From Schistocerca nitens (Eukaryota > Arthropoda > Insecta > Orthoptera > Acrididae): a DNA stretch of 64,000 nt. Position 1 is the first letter of the stretch, and each line of letters opens with the position of its first letter. Of this stretch, positions 24,684 through 34,999 are shown in pieces. Location of the stretch: contig NC_064619.1 in the NCBI RefSeq assembly GCF_023898315.1, positions 340,181,650 to 340,245,649 of the forward strand, in the 5' to 3' direction. Below the pieces are notes generated by a model, which saw only the letters and a list, made by a program, of their open reading frames with translations, searched no databases and was not told where the DNA came from. The position numbers and the translations under genes are program-made.

Positions 24684-26105
24684 CACTCCTGGAAATTGAA
24701 ATAAGAACACCGTGAATTCATTGTCCCAGGAAGGGGAAACTTTATTGACACATTCCTGGGGTCAGATACATCACATGATCACACTGACAGAACCACAGGC
24801 ACATAGACACAGGCAACAGAGCATGCACAATGTCGGCACTAGTACAGTGTATATCCACCTTTCGCAGCAATGCAGGCTGCTATTCTCCCATGGAGACGAA
24901 CGTAGAGATGCTGGATGTAGTCCTGTGGAACGGCTTGCCATGCCATTTCCACCTGGCGCCTCAGTTGGACCAGCGTTCGTGCTGGACGTGCAGACCGCGT
25001 GAGACGACGCTTCATCCAGTCCCAAACATGCTCAATGGGGGACAGATCCGGAGATCTTGCTGGCCAGGGTAGTTGACTTACACCTTCTAGAGCACATTGG
25101 GTGGCACGGGATACATGCGGACGTGCATTGTCCTGTTGGAACAGCAAGTTCCCTTGCCGGTCTAGGAATGGTAGAACGATGGGTTCGATGACGGTTTGGA
25201 TGTACCGTGCACTATTCAGTGTCCCCTCGACGATCACCAGTGGTGTACGGCCAGTGTAGGAGATCGCTCCCCACACCATGATGCCGGGTGTTGGCCCTGT
25301 GTGCCTCAGTCGTATGCAGTCCTGATTGTGGCGCTCACCTGCACGGCGCCAAACACGCATACGACCATCATTGGCACCAAGGCAGAAGCGACTCTCATTG
25401 CTGAAGACGACACGTCTCCATTCGTCCCTCCATTCACGCCTGTCGCGACACCACTGGAGGCGGGCTGCACGATGTTGGGGCGTGAGCGGAAGACGGCCTA
25501 ACGGTGTGCGGGACCGTAGCCCAGCTTCATGGAGACGGTTGCGAATGGTCCTCGCCGATACCCCAGGAGCAACAGTGTCCCTAATTTGCTGGGAAGTGGC
25601 AGTGTGGTCCCCTACGGCACTGCGTAGGATCCTACGGTCTTGGCGTGCATCCGTGCGTCGCTGCGGTCCGGTCCCAGGTCGACGGGCACGAGCACCTTCC
25701 GCCAACCACTGGTGACAACATCGATGTACTGTGGAGACCTCACGCCCCACGTGTTGAGCAATTCGGCGGTACGTCCACCCGGCCTCCCGCATGCCCACTA
25801 TACGCCCTCGCTCAAAGTCTGTCAACTGCACATACGGTTCACGTCCACGCTGTCGCGGCATGCTACCAGTGTTAAAGACTGCGATGGAGCTCCGTATGCC
25901 ACGGCAAACTGGCTGACACTGACGGCGGCGGTGCACAAATGCTGCGCAGCTAGCGCCATTCGACGGCCAACACCGCGGTTCCTGGTGTGTCCGCTGTGCC
26001 GTGCGTGTGATCATTGCTTGTACAGCCCTCTCGCAGTGTCCGGAGCAAGTATGGTGGGTCTGACACACCGGTGTCAATGTGTTCTTTTTTCCATTTCCAG
26101 GAGTG
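24684..26105 (-). mobile_element. Tc1-type DNA transposon, nearly complete
   Basis: Inverted termini CACTCCTGGAAATTGAAATA (from 24684) and the complementary CACTCCTGGAAATGGAAAAA at the right end (ending 26105) are each flanked by TA (24682-24683 and 26106-26107), the Tc1/mariner target duplication. The 1.42-kb length is normal for a Tc1 element carrying one transposase gene. The GC content is much higher than the surroundings, which suggests a relatively recent arrival or different base composition of the source. Confidence 0.95.
24839..25861 (-). CDS. Tc1-type transposase, open but with a catalytic Asp-to-Asn change
   Basis: An open frame of 340 codons from ATG at 25861 (starts MPRQRGREPY), the usual Tc1 length. 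An in-frame upstream ATG at 26077 would add 72 residues reaching into the terminal region and is less likely. Residues about 10-120 hold two helix-turn-helix units (FERGRIVGMREAGWTYRRIA; RTIRNRLHEAGL) that bind the terminal repeats. The catalytic region has VVFSNESRF (N155 where the family has the first Asp), FQQDNARPH (D244) and SPDLSPIEHVW (E277), with 32 residues between the second and third catalytic positions. It would normally cut and paste the element in the nucleus. With N155 the triad is broken, so activity is doubtful despite the open frame. Confidence 0.9.
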   Translation of the reverse strand: MPRQRGREPYVQLTDFERGRIVGMREAGWTYRRIAQHVGREVSTVHRCCHQWLAEGARARRPGTGPQRRTDARQDRRILRSAVGDHTATSQQIRDTVAPGVSARTIRNRLHEAGLRSRTPLGRLPLTPQHRAARLQWCRDRREWRDEWRRVVFSNESRFCLGANDGRMRVWRRAGERHNQDCIRLRHTGPTPGIMVWGAISYTGRTPLVIVEGTLNSARYIQTVIEPIVLPFLDRQGNLLFQQDNARPHVSRATQCALEGVSQLPWPARSPDLSPIEHVWDWMKRRLTRSARPARTLVQLRRQVEMAWQAVPQDYIQHLYVRLHGRIAACIAAKGGYTLY

Positions 26106-26237
26106 TAGTTTACTATTCTGTGTTACTGTCATTGTGTGTGCGCTACTCTAGAACCGAACCCACGCGTATGTCCTGCCAGAAAATCTCTATTAGTGTTTTT
26201 CAGTGGCAGCGAGATTTTGATCAAAGTAGATGCCTCC

Positions 26238-26350
26238 AATCCACAACAGCTGCAAAAGTACATATATCTTTCTCCAGCCTCTCTCTGAAGATAAGTTGTA
26301 GTGTCAGTATTGTCTCACACATCCCCACATTTCTCTGGAACCTTTAATGG
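26238..26350 (-). mobile_element. Old RTE-type LINE fragment, part 2
   Basis: It continues the RTE copy ending at 24103. The segment around 26285-26345 (GATAAGTTGTAGTGTCAGTA) matches 60613-60663 of the younger RTE element (GATAAGTCGTAAGGTCAGTA), the antisense of TREAILTLRLILEE. Order and strand agree with part 1. Confidence 0.75.
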
Positions 26351-26655
26351 TACTCCCATAGGTCGTAATCTACTAGTCTTTCATTCTTTGTATCACTGAC
26401 TATGTTATCAAGCTTTTGCCAAACTGGGTACATCCCTTCAGTTTAGATGAATGCATTATGCAAACAAAATCTCAAGAACAAACAATATTTCCATCAGTTA
26501 GAAGCCACAACTCTATTAGATGTCTCTAGCACATAATAATATGATCTGAATGAAACACATAATACTCCACTAATGAATGAAAGATCTTGGCAAATGATCA
26601 CTTGGTTTTATCATGAGAAGCAAATAGCTAGGTTAACAATTAACTTCTCATGAAG

Positions 26656-27617
26656 TTTTTTATTTATTTATTTATTTATTATTATTATTATTATTTTGAA
26701 CTTTTCCTCATTACAGAGGCTTATCTCCAACATAATAATTTGCTTGGAAACTACAATACAAAGAATAAACGTTCTTAAACTATGTTTTCAAAATATTCCT
26801 CCAGGTGTTTCGATCTTGTGTGTCCTCTCCCTCTGCGCCCATTCTCCTTACTGTGTGCTGTGCATTTTGGAGCCAGGTGATCATAGGTCGTCGTCTTCTT
26901 CTTCTCCCCTCCGGTTCCCGGTCCAGCATCAATTATGGTATTCTGGCTTTCTCCATTCGTAGTTTATGCCCATACCACTGTAATTTCTTCATTCCCATTC
27001 CATATATATTCTTTCTTTTATTTCCATTCTCCTTATTATTTCGGTGTTCCTTATCTTTTCTTTCCTGGAGATTCTTGCCAATCTTCTCCAGAAGTCTATC
27101 TCTAGAGCTTGTAATTTTTTAATGTGCTTCACGTTAATTGTCCAGGTCTCCGTTCCATACAGAACCACACTCTCTAATGTGGATTTGTATATTAATTTTT
27201 TAGTTCTGCTCACTACATTCCTGCTCCGTAAGACTGAGTCAAGCATTCCAATGACCTTCCGTCCACTACTAATTGTTTTATTGATTTCTGGCTCTGATTT
27301 TCCCTCAATTTCTAAAAGGATCCCAAATAACAGAAAGTGTTTAGCTTTTTGATTTTCTTTCCTTCACTGTATAGCTCATCTGCATCATTGGTCAAGAATG
27401 CTGTTTTCTGGTAATTAATCTTCAAACCCCAAGTTTTGTATGCTACTGCTAGTTGATTGCACATATAGTTAGCATCCTCCCCATCTTGTGCTACGACTAC
27501 TTGATCATCAGCAAACAATAAATGATGTAGGTACACTCCATCTCTTATTTCTAAACCCATACTATTACATTTACGAGACTTCCCTTTCCTCTTTAGCCAT
27601 TCACACATCTTTTCATC
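26656..27617 (-). mobile_element. LINE fragment (RTE-like RT C-terminal half) with (AAT)n tail
   Basis: The minus strand encodes 27312-27608 (HHLLFADDQVVVAQDGEDAN, the RT FADD motif, then WGLKINYQKTAF and NTFCYLGS) followed by 26989-27246 (GTETWTINVKHIKKLQALEI), the typical C terminus of RTE-like LINEs. The copy ends in TTTA/TTA repeats at 26656-26697, i.e. a simple-sequence 3' tail on the minus strand. A frameshift separates the two ORF pieces. It is cut at its 5' side near a palindromic Penelope-like insertion (27630-28533). Confidence 0.8.
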
Positions 27618-28545
27618 CTACATAGTTGTACAAAATTGTTGAGGCTTTCGTGGCCACTTGTTGACAAACTGCCTATTGACTTCTGTCTCGGGTTCTTCGG
27701 CCGACGTTCATCTAATGATTTTTCTGACGTTTCGCCAGCACGAGTGGCTGGCATTGTCAAAGCTTCACCCTCCATTGCCGGTGGTGAACTGGAGCCGAGC
27801 TCGCGGGCGCAGACTGTATGTACCTGGCGCGCCAACGTCCGAGGGCTTCTCCGCGGTCATTTCCGGTGCGGTTCTCCTCTTGCTACCTGCGACGGTCGTT
27901 CGCTGCAGTACGGGAAGCCAGGATCCGTTTACCTTAAGGCTTTCCTCTTTCTTGTTCAAACTGTTCGCGTGTTTTTGTATTTCTACCGCTTCTCTGAACA
28001 AGCGCGTGTGATAGTGGTTCTCTACAGCCAGAACTTCCATGTCGGCGAATTTTATTACGTGGTCGGTCTCATTCAGTGCGTGTTCTGCCACGGCCGATTT
28101 CTCCACCTGGAGAACACGCACTGAATGAGACCGACCACGTAATAAAATTCGTCGACACGGAAGTTCTGGCTGTAGAGAACCACTATCACACGCGCTTGTT
28201 CAGAGAAGCGGTAGAAATACAAAAACACGCGAACAGTTTGAACAAGAAAGAGGAAAGCCTTAAGGTAAACGGATCCTGGCTTCCCGTACTGCAGCGAACG
28301 ACCGTCGCAGGTAGCAAGAGGAGAACCACACTGGAAATGACCGCGGAGAAGCCCTCGGACGTTGGCGCGCCAGGTACATATAGTCTGCGCCCGCGAGCTC
28401 GGCTCCAGTTCACCACCGGCAATGGAGGGTGAAGCTTTGACAATGCCAGCCACTCGTGCTGGCAAAACGTCAGAAAAATCATTAGATGAACGTCGGCCGA
28501 AGAACCCGAGACAGAAGCCAATAGGCAGTTTGTCTACATAGTTGT
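27618..28545. mobile_element. Head-to-head palindromic Penelope-like insertion with 12-bp target duplication
   Basis: CTACATAGTTGT occurs at 27618-27629 and 28534-28545, bracketing a 904-bp insert. The insert is an inverted repeat: the left arm (27630-28093) is minus sense, the right arm (about 28094-28533) plus sense, and both 3' ends point outward. Each arm encodes the last part of a Penelope-type protein, the end of the GIY-YIG endonuclease (AEHALNETDHVIKF, REAVEIQKHANSLNKKEESL, NGSWLPVLQ). The left arm is 24 bp longer at the centre (GCCACGGCCG near 28086). The arms differ at only a few positions, so the copies are of similar age. Both lack the RT, so the insertion is non-autonomous. Confidence 0.85.
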
Positions 28546-28553
28546 GTTTATCT

Positions 28554-28866
28554 TTATACTATATACCTCTTTACTTCTGTATGCATCCTCTTTGGTTTGA
28601 AGCCGGCACAGTACTCACAGTAGAATATCTTTGGCTTCCCTCTGACAACCATGCCTCCATCCTTGCTACCCTCCCTGTTTTCCTTTCCCTGTTGCTTCAT
28701 AACCTGGGTTGTGAGTAACTGAATCCACTTTCCCTTCTTCCCTTTCTTTCCCCTCTCTCCTCCCTGATGAAGGAACATTTGTTCCGAAAGCTAGGAACGT
28801 AAATTTTTTGTGTATCTATCGGCTGTACCGAGCTGAGGTAAGTACTGGCCAGCCCCTCTATCTCTT
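28554..28866 (+). mobile_element. Penelope-like 3' region with hammerhead-like motif
   Basis: A pyrimidine-rich 3' untranslated-type sequence resembling the 3' ends at 42.7-43.4 kb leads to CTGATGA, a GGAAC/GTTCC stem and GAAA (28764-28789), then a terminal stretch ending near 28866. It adjoins the left end of the next DNA transposon. The 5' boundary is uncertain. Confidence 0.6.
28764..28789 (+). ncRNA. Hammerhead-ribozyme-like motif
   Basis: CTGATGA, one extra A, a 5-bp stem GGAAC/GTTCC with a short loop, then GAAA. These are the conserved core strands of a hammerhead. The extra base before the stem departs from the canonical core, and a matching helix I was not found, so self-cleavage is unproven. 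Confidence 0.45.
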
Positions 28867-30113
28867 TGTAAATATTTTAATATGTTATTCTACAAGTAAA
28901 ACTACAGAAAAAAGTTCATATAAACATAGGTACGCAAATGTTTGGTTATGGAGTTATGGCTAATAAAAGATTTTGCCTGAAATTTACCAAATTCACTAAT
29001 ATGAAGCCATCACAAAACTGTAGGAGGTTAAAGTAAAGCATGATTTCCATTTATTTCGTTGTTATTGATCTGGTGAATCTAATGAAACATGTCCCAGACA
29101 TGTATCTGCAGCAGTTTTCCACAACATCCAGAGAGGCAAAGGTGTAATTTCATAAACTACGTGGCCCAATTTCTTTCTTAAACTCCAGACAATTGCATAA
29201 AGTTTTCAACACAAGTTGTAGAGAATTTAATTGGAAAAATGATGGTAATAATGTTAACTGAAACTGTATGAATGTGTCAGATAAACTGCTTTTATTAATT
29301 CATGTTAAGCCGGAAAAAGAAAAGCTCCCTGTTAAGGAAGTTGTGCAGCATACATACAATTTCATAATACATTCACAATATATGTTCAAAAATGTCTCCA
29401 CCGGGTTCAATGCATTTAGCTTCATGTGTACGAACAGATTTTGTTGCTCGTTTCAGTTTCACAGGATTTTTATTAATTTCGTCTATTGCATTCATAATGC
29501 GAGCTGTATTGACTTTGTCCCAATAAAATATGTCTTTCATCCACCCTCATACAAAAAAATCCATTGGTGTGACATTGGGTGATCTGGGTGGCCACAGATG
29601 TGTAGCAAATTGACCAATCCATTTCTGGGGAAAATATTCATTTAAATGTGTACTAACTAAAATATTCTGTTGTTATTATGATCTTTCACCTAACAATACA
29701 GAAAACTAACTCGTTTCAATGTTAAGAAATGACTGAAACAACTCACTAACGATTGCCAAAAATGAAATAAACATTTCTACATTCCTAATGGAAAATAAAC
29801 AAATTTACTTCTATAATAATCTTTGCTACTCTGGATGTTCTGGAAAACTACTGCAGATACACCTGGGGCATGTTTTATTAGACTCACCAGATCAGTAACA
29901 ACAAAATAAATGGAAATCATGCTTTACTTTAACCTCATAAAATTTTGCAATGGCCTCATATTAGCAACGTTGCTAAATTTCAGGCAAAATCTTTGATTAG
30001 CCATAACTACGTAACTAAACATTTCTGGACCTATGTTAATACAAACTTTTTTCCTTTAGTTTTACTTCTTGAATAACGTATTAAAATATTTGCATATTTC
30101 ATGAATCACCCTG
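28867..30113 (-). mobile_element. DNA transposon with long (about 250 bp) terminal inverted repeats
   Basis: 28868-29140 and 29838-30113 are inverted copies (e.g. AGTAAAGCATGATTTCCATT near 29034 and its complement near 29910). The right end is CCCTG followed by TA. The left end lacks about 30 bp relative to the right. Between the arms the minus strand has frameshifted remains of a Tc1/mariner-superfamily transposase: a PPRSPxxTPMDFF-like segment near 29550-29595 (third catalytic region) and the C terminus down to about 29370. Dead copy. Confidence 0.7.
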
Positions 30114-32899
30114 TATACTAATAAAAAAAAGTGGTAAAGCTTGAACTGGTGTGTTTAACTTCACCTGATCTCTATTTTTAATAACTGCATTCTTATTAAA
30201 GTTTCAAAACTTACTAAGTTATAATTTTGCTATGGAGACACTTACCATTGTAAGCAGTGCACTACAGGTATACAGCTGAATCTGTTTTGTGTATCATTTC
30301 TGTGACAACAATGGAAATACTACACCGAAATCACTCTTAATGCCACAGCAAATGCTTGAATTGTTGCAAACACTATTTAATGAAATGATCATCTCCAGCA
30401 CTAACTTTTACAATAGCTTCATTCTGCTATGTTCCCCCCCCCCCCTTCCCTCCAATCCTCTGCCACCCCCATTCCATGATGCACTGCATGCAACTGACTG
30501 ATTTCTTCCTATGTTTAGAACTGACTGTCCAAACAGCTTTATCAGTGAGTGGTTCAACAGCCGACAGTGTGAACATTGTATTATTTCAGACAGCAAACCT
30601 TTAATTTGGCCCTAGATCAAATCCATTGGGCTAAATGGCAGTGAAAATGTGGCATGCTCTTTACTATATCCCCAAAAGTTTGTCAGTAAAATTTCATATC
30701 TCTGGAATAATGGTTTGTTAGGGGATTTTATTTCCAGAAGTCCCACTTCTTTAAGATTCTGATTTACTGGGATGTAATGCTGAAGTCAATCAATTATACT
30801 CTCCTATCACTTTCCCACAGTATGCACCTTAATGACAACAACAGAATAGTATGAAGTATTATCGATTACAACTGTTGACAGTTTTTCATATTTAATATTA
30901 CTGAGTCTGCAAACCACTTTGCAGACATATCAGGATTCATTTATTATCACAATATCCTATCTTTCTTTTCAAAACCAGGAGGTAGTTTAGGACAGTATAA
31001 TATAGATGCCTGCATGCACAAACATAAGTCTGTTTCCCTAGCTGAATGCACTGCCATTGTTTCTAGTGCTATGTTATTTGGCCAGTACTGCTTGAAAATA
31101 TGTCAAAATTGACTTCAGCTTAATCAAGCTACACCATGTCACTGAATTCATGTCGCAGATCTGCCTTGAAAATGTGCATCACCATGTCTCTGTCTCCATC
31201 AGCAGCTTCAGCCACACAAATGTCTACAGTGGAAGTCCAGTTTGCGACAAGTTGCAAATAATGATACGTAACTACCTTTCAAAACACCTGCTTCCTTCGG
31301 GGTAGTTGAATAATTATCTTAAACATGCTGGCATATAACATGTATAGCAAATGAATCTATGTTAATACTCTGCTAATCTATACAATATTTTTTTCTTCAG
31401 AGTTTCCAGCTTTGATGATTCTCAAGCACCCAATCCTGTCTCAAATATTTTCTCGCCAATTTTTATAACTGTGTGCCAGTTTATATTTAAAATTGTAGCA
31501 ATCCTTTTGTTCACTTCAACAAAGAAGTGGGTCACCATTAACGTGTTTTGAAGTAGGCGAGTAACGAATGCACCATTTCTCTCAACTAATATCATATAGT
31601 AATTCCCACCCCAGAAAAATGATATTAAACTTTTCAACAGGTCATCTCATAAATTTTCTTTTGATACTGTTCAGCATCATACAACATACACTAAACAAAT
31701 AAGCTCCAGAAAAAAAAAAAATATAATGTGCAATGACTAATCACATAGAACAACTGCCTGAATCTGCTCAAGCCAAAAATATTGTAGTAGGAAGAGCAGG
31801 GTGCAGGGAGGTGACTGAGGTGTAATGTTTGACTACAGTGTGTGGTCACTGTGGCTAGGAAATCCATGAGATTGCCTGAAAGCATGATGTGCTTCTCTGT
31901 GAGGCTCACTGTTTTAATTCCGAATGCAATAAAAGACAGTTTTAAGAAAATAACTATTTACTCGTATTAAGCCATGGCATGACAGCTTTAGTGCAATAGA
32001 GAACACATGCAAGATTGCCGGCAGATGCCTATATAAGAACCATTTGCCCACTAGGGTCTCCTTGCTATTGACTGCAAGCAATAGAGACACTGGACCAATG
32101 TGAGTGCCTACTGGTGGAGGCCCGGAGCAGCTGAATGGCTCATTGCTCAAATGAGTGAGTGTTTCGATACGTGTTGTGGTAGTGGTGGCAGAGGTGCAGT
32201 GATGTGCAGATTACTGCACTCACCCCATTACTTTATTTGTAGCTATTAATTCAAAAGTAATTTTGAGGTGCACACATTATGTACGACACTTACTAAACAA
32301 GTGCAGGTCAGATGATGATATTGCTCAAAGCACAATTTCACTTCACTTTATGTAATAATGTAGAACCTATTTGATACAAAAATATTTGACATGGCTGCAT
32401 AAAGGAAAATCAAACTGTAGAAAAAGGACATGTTTTAGAAACATAAATTATACAAAAAAAGTGATTTAACAGTCATTATGTACTGATGTGTAGTGACATT
32501 AAAAATAATTTTCTGTTAAAGTGCTGATTCATAAATGCACAAGATGTCTTGTGGGTGAAATTAGAGAAAAAAGTGTTTTTTCTCAGAGCTTCCAACTATG
32601 ATGATTTCCGAGCTTCCGCTCCTATCTCAAGCGTTTCTTGCCAATCTTTACAAATACCAGTTGATAAGGAGACTTTGTCACATTTGTGGCTATTTCTGGG
32701 ATTTTAATTCAGCAGGTTTATAGTATTTAGCAAGTTTCATTCTTTCCAGGAGATATATATGAGCTCATCTTACATGGACACTAATAGGTGTGGCTTACTG
32801 AAAATTACAAATAAAGGGAAACACAAAAATATGTGCAATTTATGGCAGTGAACATATAAAAGTCATTAAACATGAAAATAGTAGACAGATTAACTACCT
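30114..32899. other. Unassigned sequence downstream of the last Hs2st coding exon
   Basis: It may contain the Hs2st 3' untranslated region. A minus-strand AATAAA (plus TTTATT) is at 32232-32237, about 660 bp past the stop, but the true poly(A) site cannot be told from sequence alone. A roughly 75-bp dispersed direct repeat occurs at 31395-31470 and 32578-32655. The part 31910-32165 is richer in GC and contains TATATAAGAACC, possibly an LTR fragment. Confidence 0.35.
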
Positions 32900-33120
32900 T
32901 CATTTTGGACGTATTTTTTCATAAGTAAACTGCTGCACTTTCTCAGAGTTTGAACTATCCTTAATTGCCAGTATTTTCTTTTTTATATAGTGGAACTGCT
33001 CCAAAGCAAACTCATAAAGTTCATTTTCCATCTTCCATATTTTTGACTGTTTTATAATTGATACTGTTTCTTCAGACGGTTCTATTTTCTGTGCAGTTTT
33101 TCTTAAATGGGATTTCTTAC
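32900..33120 (-). CDS. Hs2st: Heparan sulfate 2-O-sulfotransferase, last coding exon
   Basis: The minus-strand acceptor (TTTTAG at 33121-33126, complement) opens a frame completing a codon started in the previous exon. It encodes KKSHLRKTAQK, IKQSKIWKMENELYEFALEQ and ends QFTYEKIRPK with a stop at 32900-32902. This matches the C terminus of animal HS2ST in content and length. The enzyme is a Golgi type II membrane protein that transfers sulfate from PAPS to the 2-O position of iduronic acid in heparan sulfate. This exon holds the C-terminal helical tail, not the PAPS-binding loops. It is separated from the preceding exon by about 17.7 kb. The related uronyl 2-sulfotransferase/pipe families fit less well at WKMENELYEFALEQ. 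Confidence 0.9.
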
Positions 33121-33359
33121 CTAAAACAAAGCAATTATTAATGAAAAAATGTATAATGTATTTCGAGTGTAGCATAAGAAAGCACACCCAACATTTCACA
33201 ATGAATAAGTGACCAGTAATAAGGTATGAAACAAGCAAGAACATCTGTTTCTTATATTTCACTCATATATCTGTCAATTACAGTTGCGATAGTGTGCACT
33301 GTTACTTCATAACACCTAAAACTGTTTGAAAATTTACAAATGTGTCTGCAACTCCTAAT

Positions 33360-34377
33360 TCATAACAACTTATACAAATACCTGGGTGTAACAGTTTGTA
33401 GAAATATGAAACAGAATGATCTTGCAGAATCAGTCATAGCTACAGCAAGTGGCTGATTTTGGTTCATTGGTAGGACACTACAGAAATATGATCAATCTAC
33501 AAAGGAGATTGCTTATAAAACACTTGTGCAACCCACTTACAGTACTGGTCAGGTCTGAGAGATCTGTACCACAAGCAGCTAACAGGGATTATTGAACTTT
33601 TAAAATGAAGTGCAACATGAATTGACATAATTATGTTTGTTTGACCCATTAGAGAGCATCATGGAGATGCTGATAGAACTGAACTGTCACATGCTTGAAG
33701 ATAGGTGCAAACTATACTTTGAAAGCCTCTTTAGTAAGTTTTAAGAATCAACTTTAAGTGGTGAATCTAGAAATATAATAATATACTCCAATGTGTTGGG
33801 CCCATCGGGATCATCAAAACCGAATTAGACTAATTACTGCTTCAACAATTCTTCCCCCACTCTGTAAAGGAATGGGATGGGGAAAGCCCTAACGAAAATG
33901 ATAAGGTTGCAAAAGCCACAATACCCTTGATCCAAAAACAACGCAATAATTTGGATGATCGGACGTACAACTACTTATTTAATTCAAAACTGACTGGTAG
34001 TTTTTAACAATTATTACTCTTGCATAGAATTAGCACACCAAACAACAAGACTCAATAAGAACATGCAGAATTACTTGACAGTTGGCTGAACAGAGGTATT
34101 ACACCACCATAATTAAGAAGGATGAGGAAGCGGAGGAGGAGGAAGGGAAAAAAGAAAAAAGGAATTGCAACAATGGTCTGTTGAGACTGATGTTCGTAAG
34201 GGCCAAGCTTTTTTTACTGTGTTAAATTCTAAATGTCAATTGTTTTTAGTATTATTACTATGTACAATGATTTGTATCATTATTAATAAATATTTGTTAA
34301 ATAAACTGAACTTCTGGTACAATGGAAAGTGCCCCATTTCACTGCGGTTTGCAGCGTTATGGATGTAGATGTAGACG
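33360..34377 (+). mobile_element. CR1-type LINE 3' fragment, decayed
   Basis: The plus strand carries the C-terminal LINE landmarks in order: YKTLVQPTYS-like (33506), an ESIMEMLIELN-like segment (33652), FESLFSKF (33718), and finally GCGTTATGGATGTAGATGTAGA (about 34353-34374), the family's 3' terminal repeat. An AT-rich segment around 33960-34330 separates the ORF end from the 3' repeat and may be a later insertion. Confidence 0.7.
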
Positions 34378-34999
34378 CCAATGTGTAGTGCTTCACAGTT
34401 TTTCATCATCAATTTAATTACTGTTTCCTTACCTTTTTCAGTCTATTTGCAGTTGCTCTTAAACCTACACAGACCTGGACAAATAATCTGCTATCCAAGT
34501 CTCATGGAGACAATCTTGGGAGTCTTAGAATACAGAGGCTCGCTATCTATGTAATCAGAAAGACTGGGGTCAGACAATGATATCAGACAGCTCCGAACAA
34601 CAATGTAAGTTTAGAAACTAAGGAAAAATCTATACTCCTTTCTGCATGAGTGTCCATTACTCACTTCTTTAAATTTAAGTTGAATGGTGAGCCGTCTTTC
34701 TAACCCCATTAAAAATTAACTTTAAGATACCAAGTAATATGTATAATTAAATATATTAAAAATAAGTGAATTCTACAAAGAAAGGAATGGAAGATTAGGA
34801 TTTAGTGTCACATTGTTGAGGTCATTAGAGGATGCATGATAAGTTATGATTAGAAAAGGATGGAGAACGAAACCAGTTGTGTCCTTTTGTAAGTACCATT
34901 GCAAACCATGTTAATAAACATTACTGGTGAAGAATTTGTACATTGCTTCTGTTGAATACACTGCGTCACCTCAGTTGTTATGAATTCTATGGGCACAAA
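34378..34999. other. Unassigned AT-rich sequence
   Basis: No gene or repeat was recognised between two CR1-type copies. Confidence 0.4.

Noticed and set aside
25196-26347. Long plus-strand ORFs (up to 235 aa) opposite the Tc1 transposase
   Set aside because: Shadow frames of the GC-rich transposase gene on the other strand; the minus frame carries the real motifs.
27658-28465. ORFs of 111-162 aa repeated on both strands
   Set aside because: Antisense shadows of the two palindromic Penelope arms; only the outward-facing sense frames carry GIY-YIG-end motifs.
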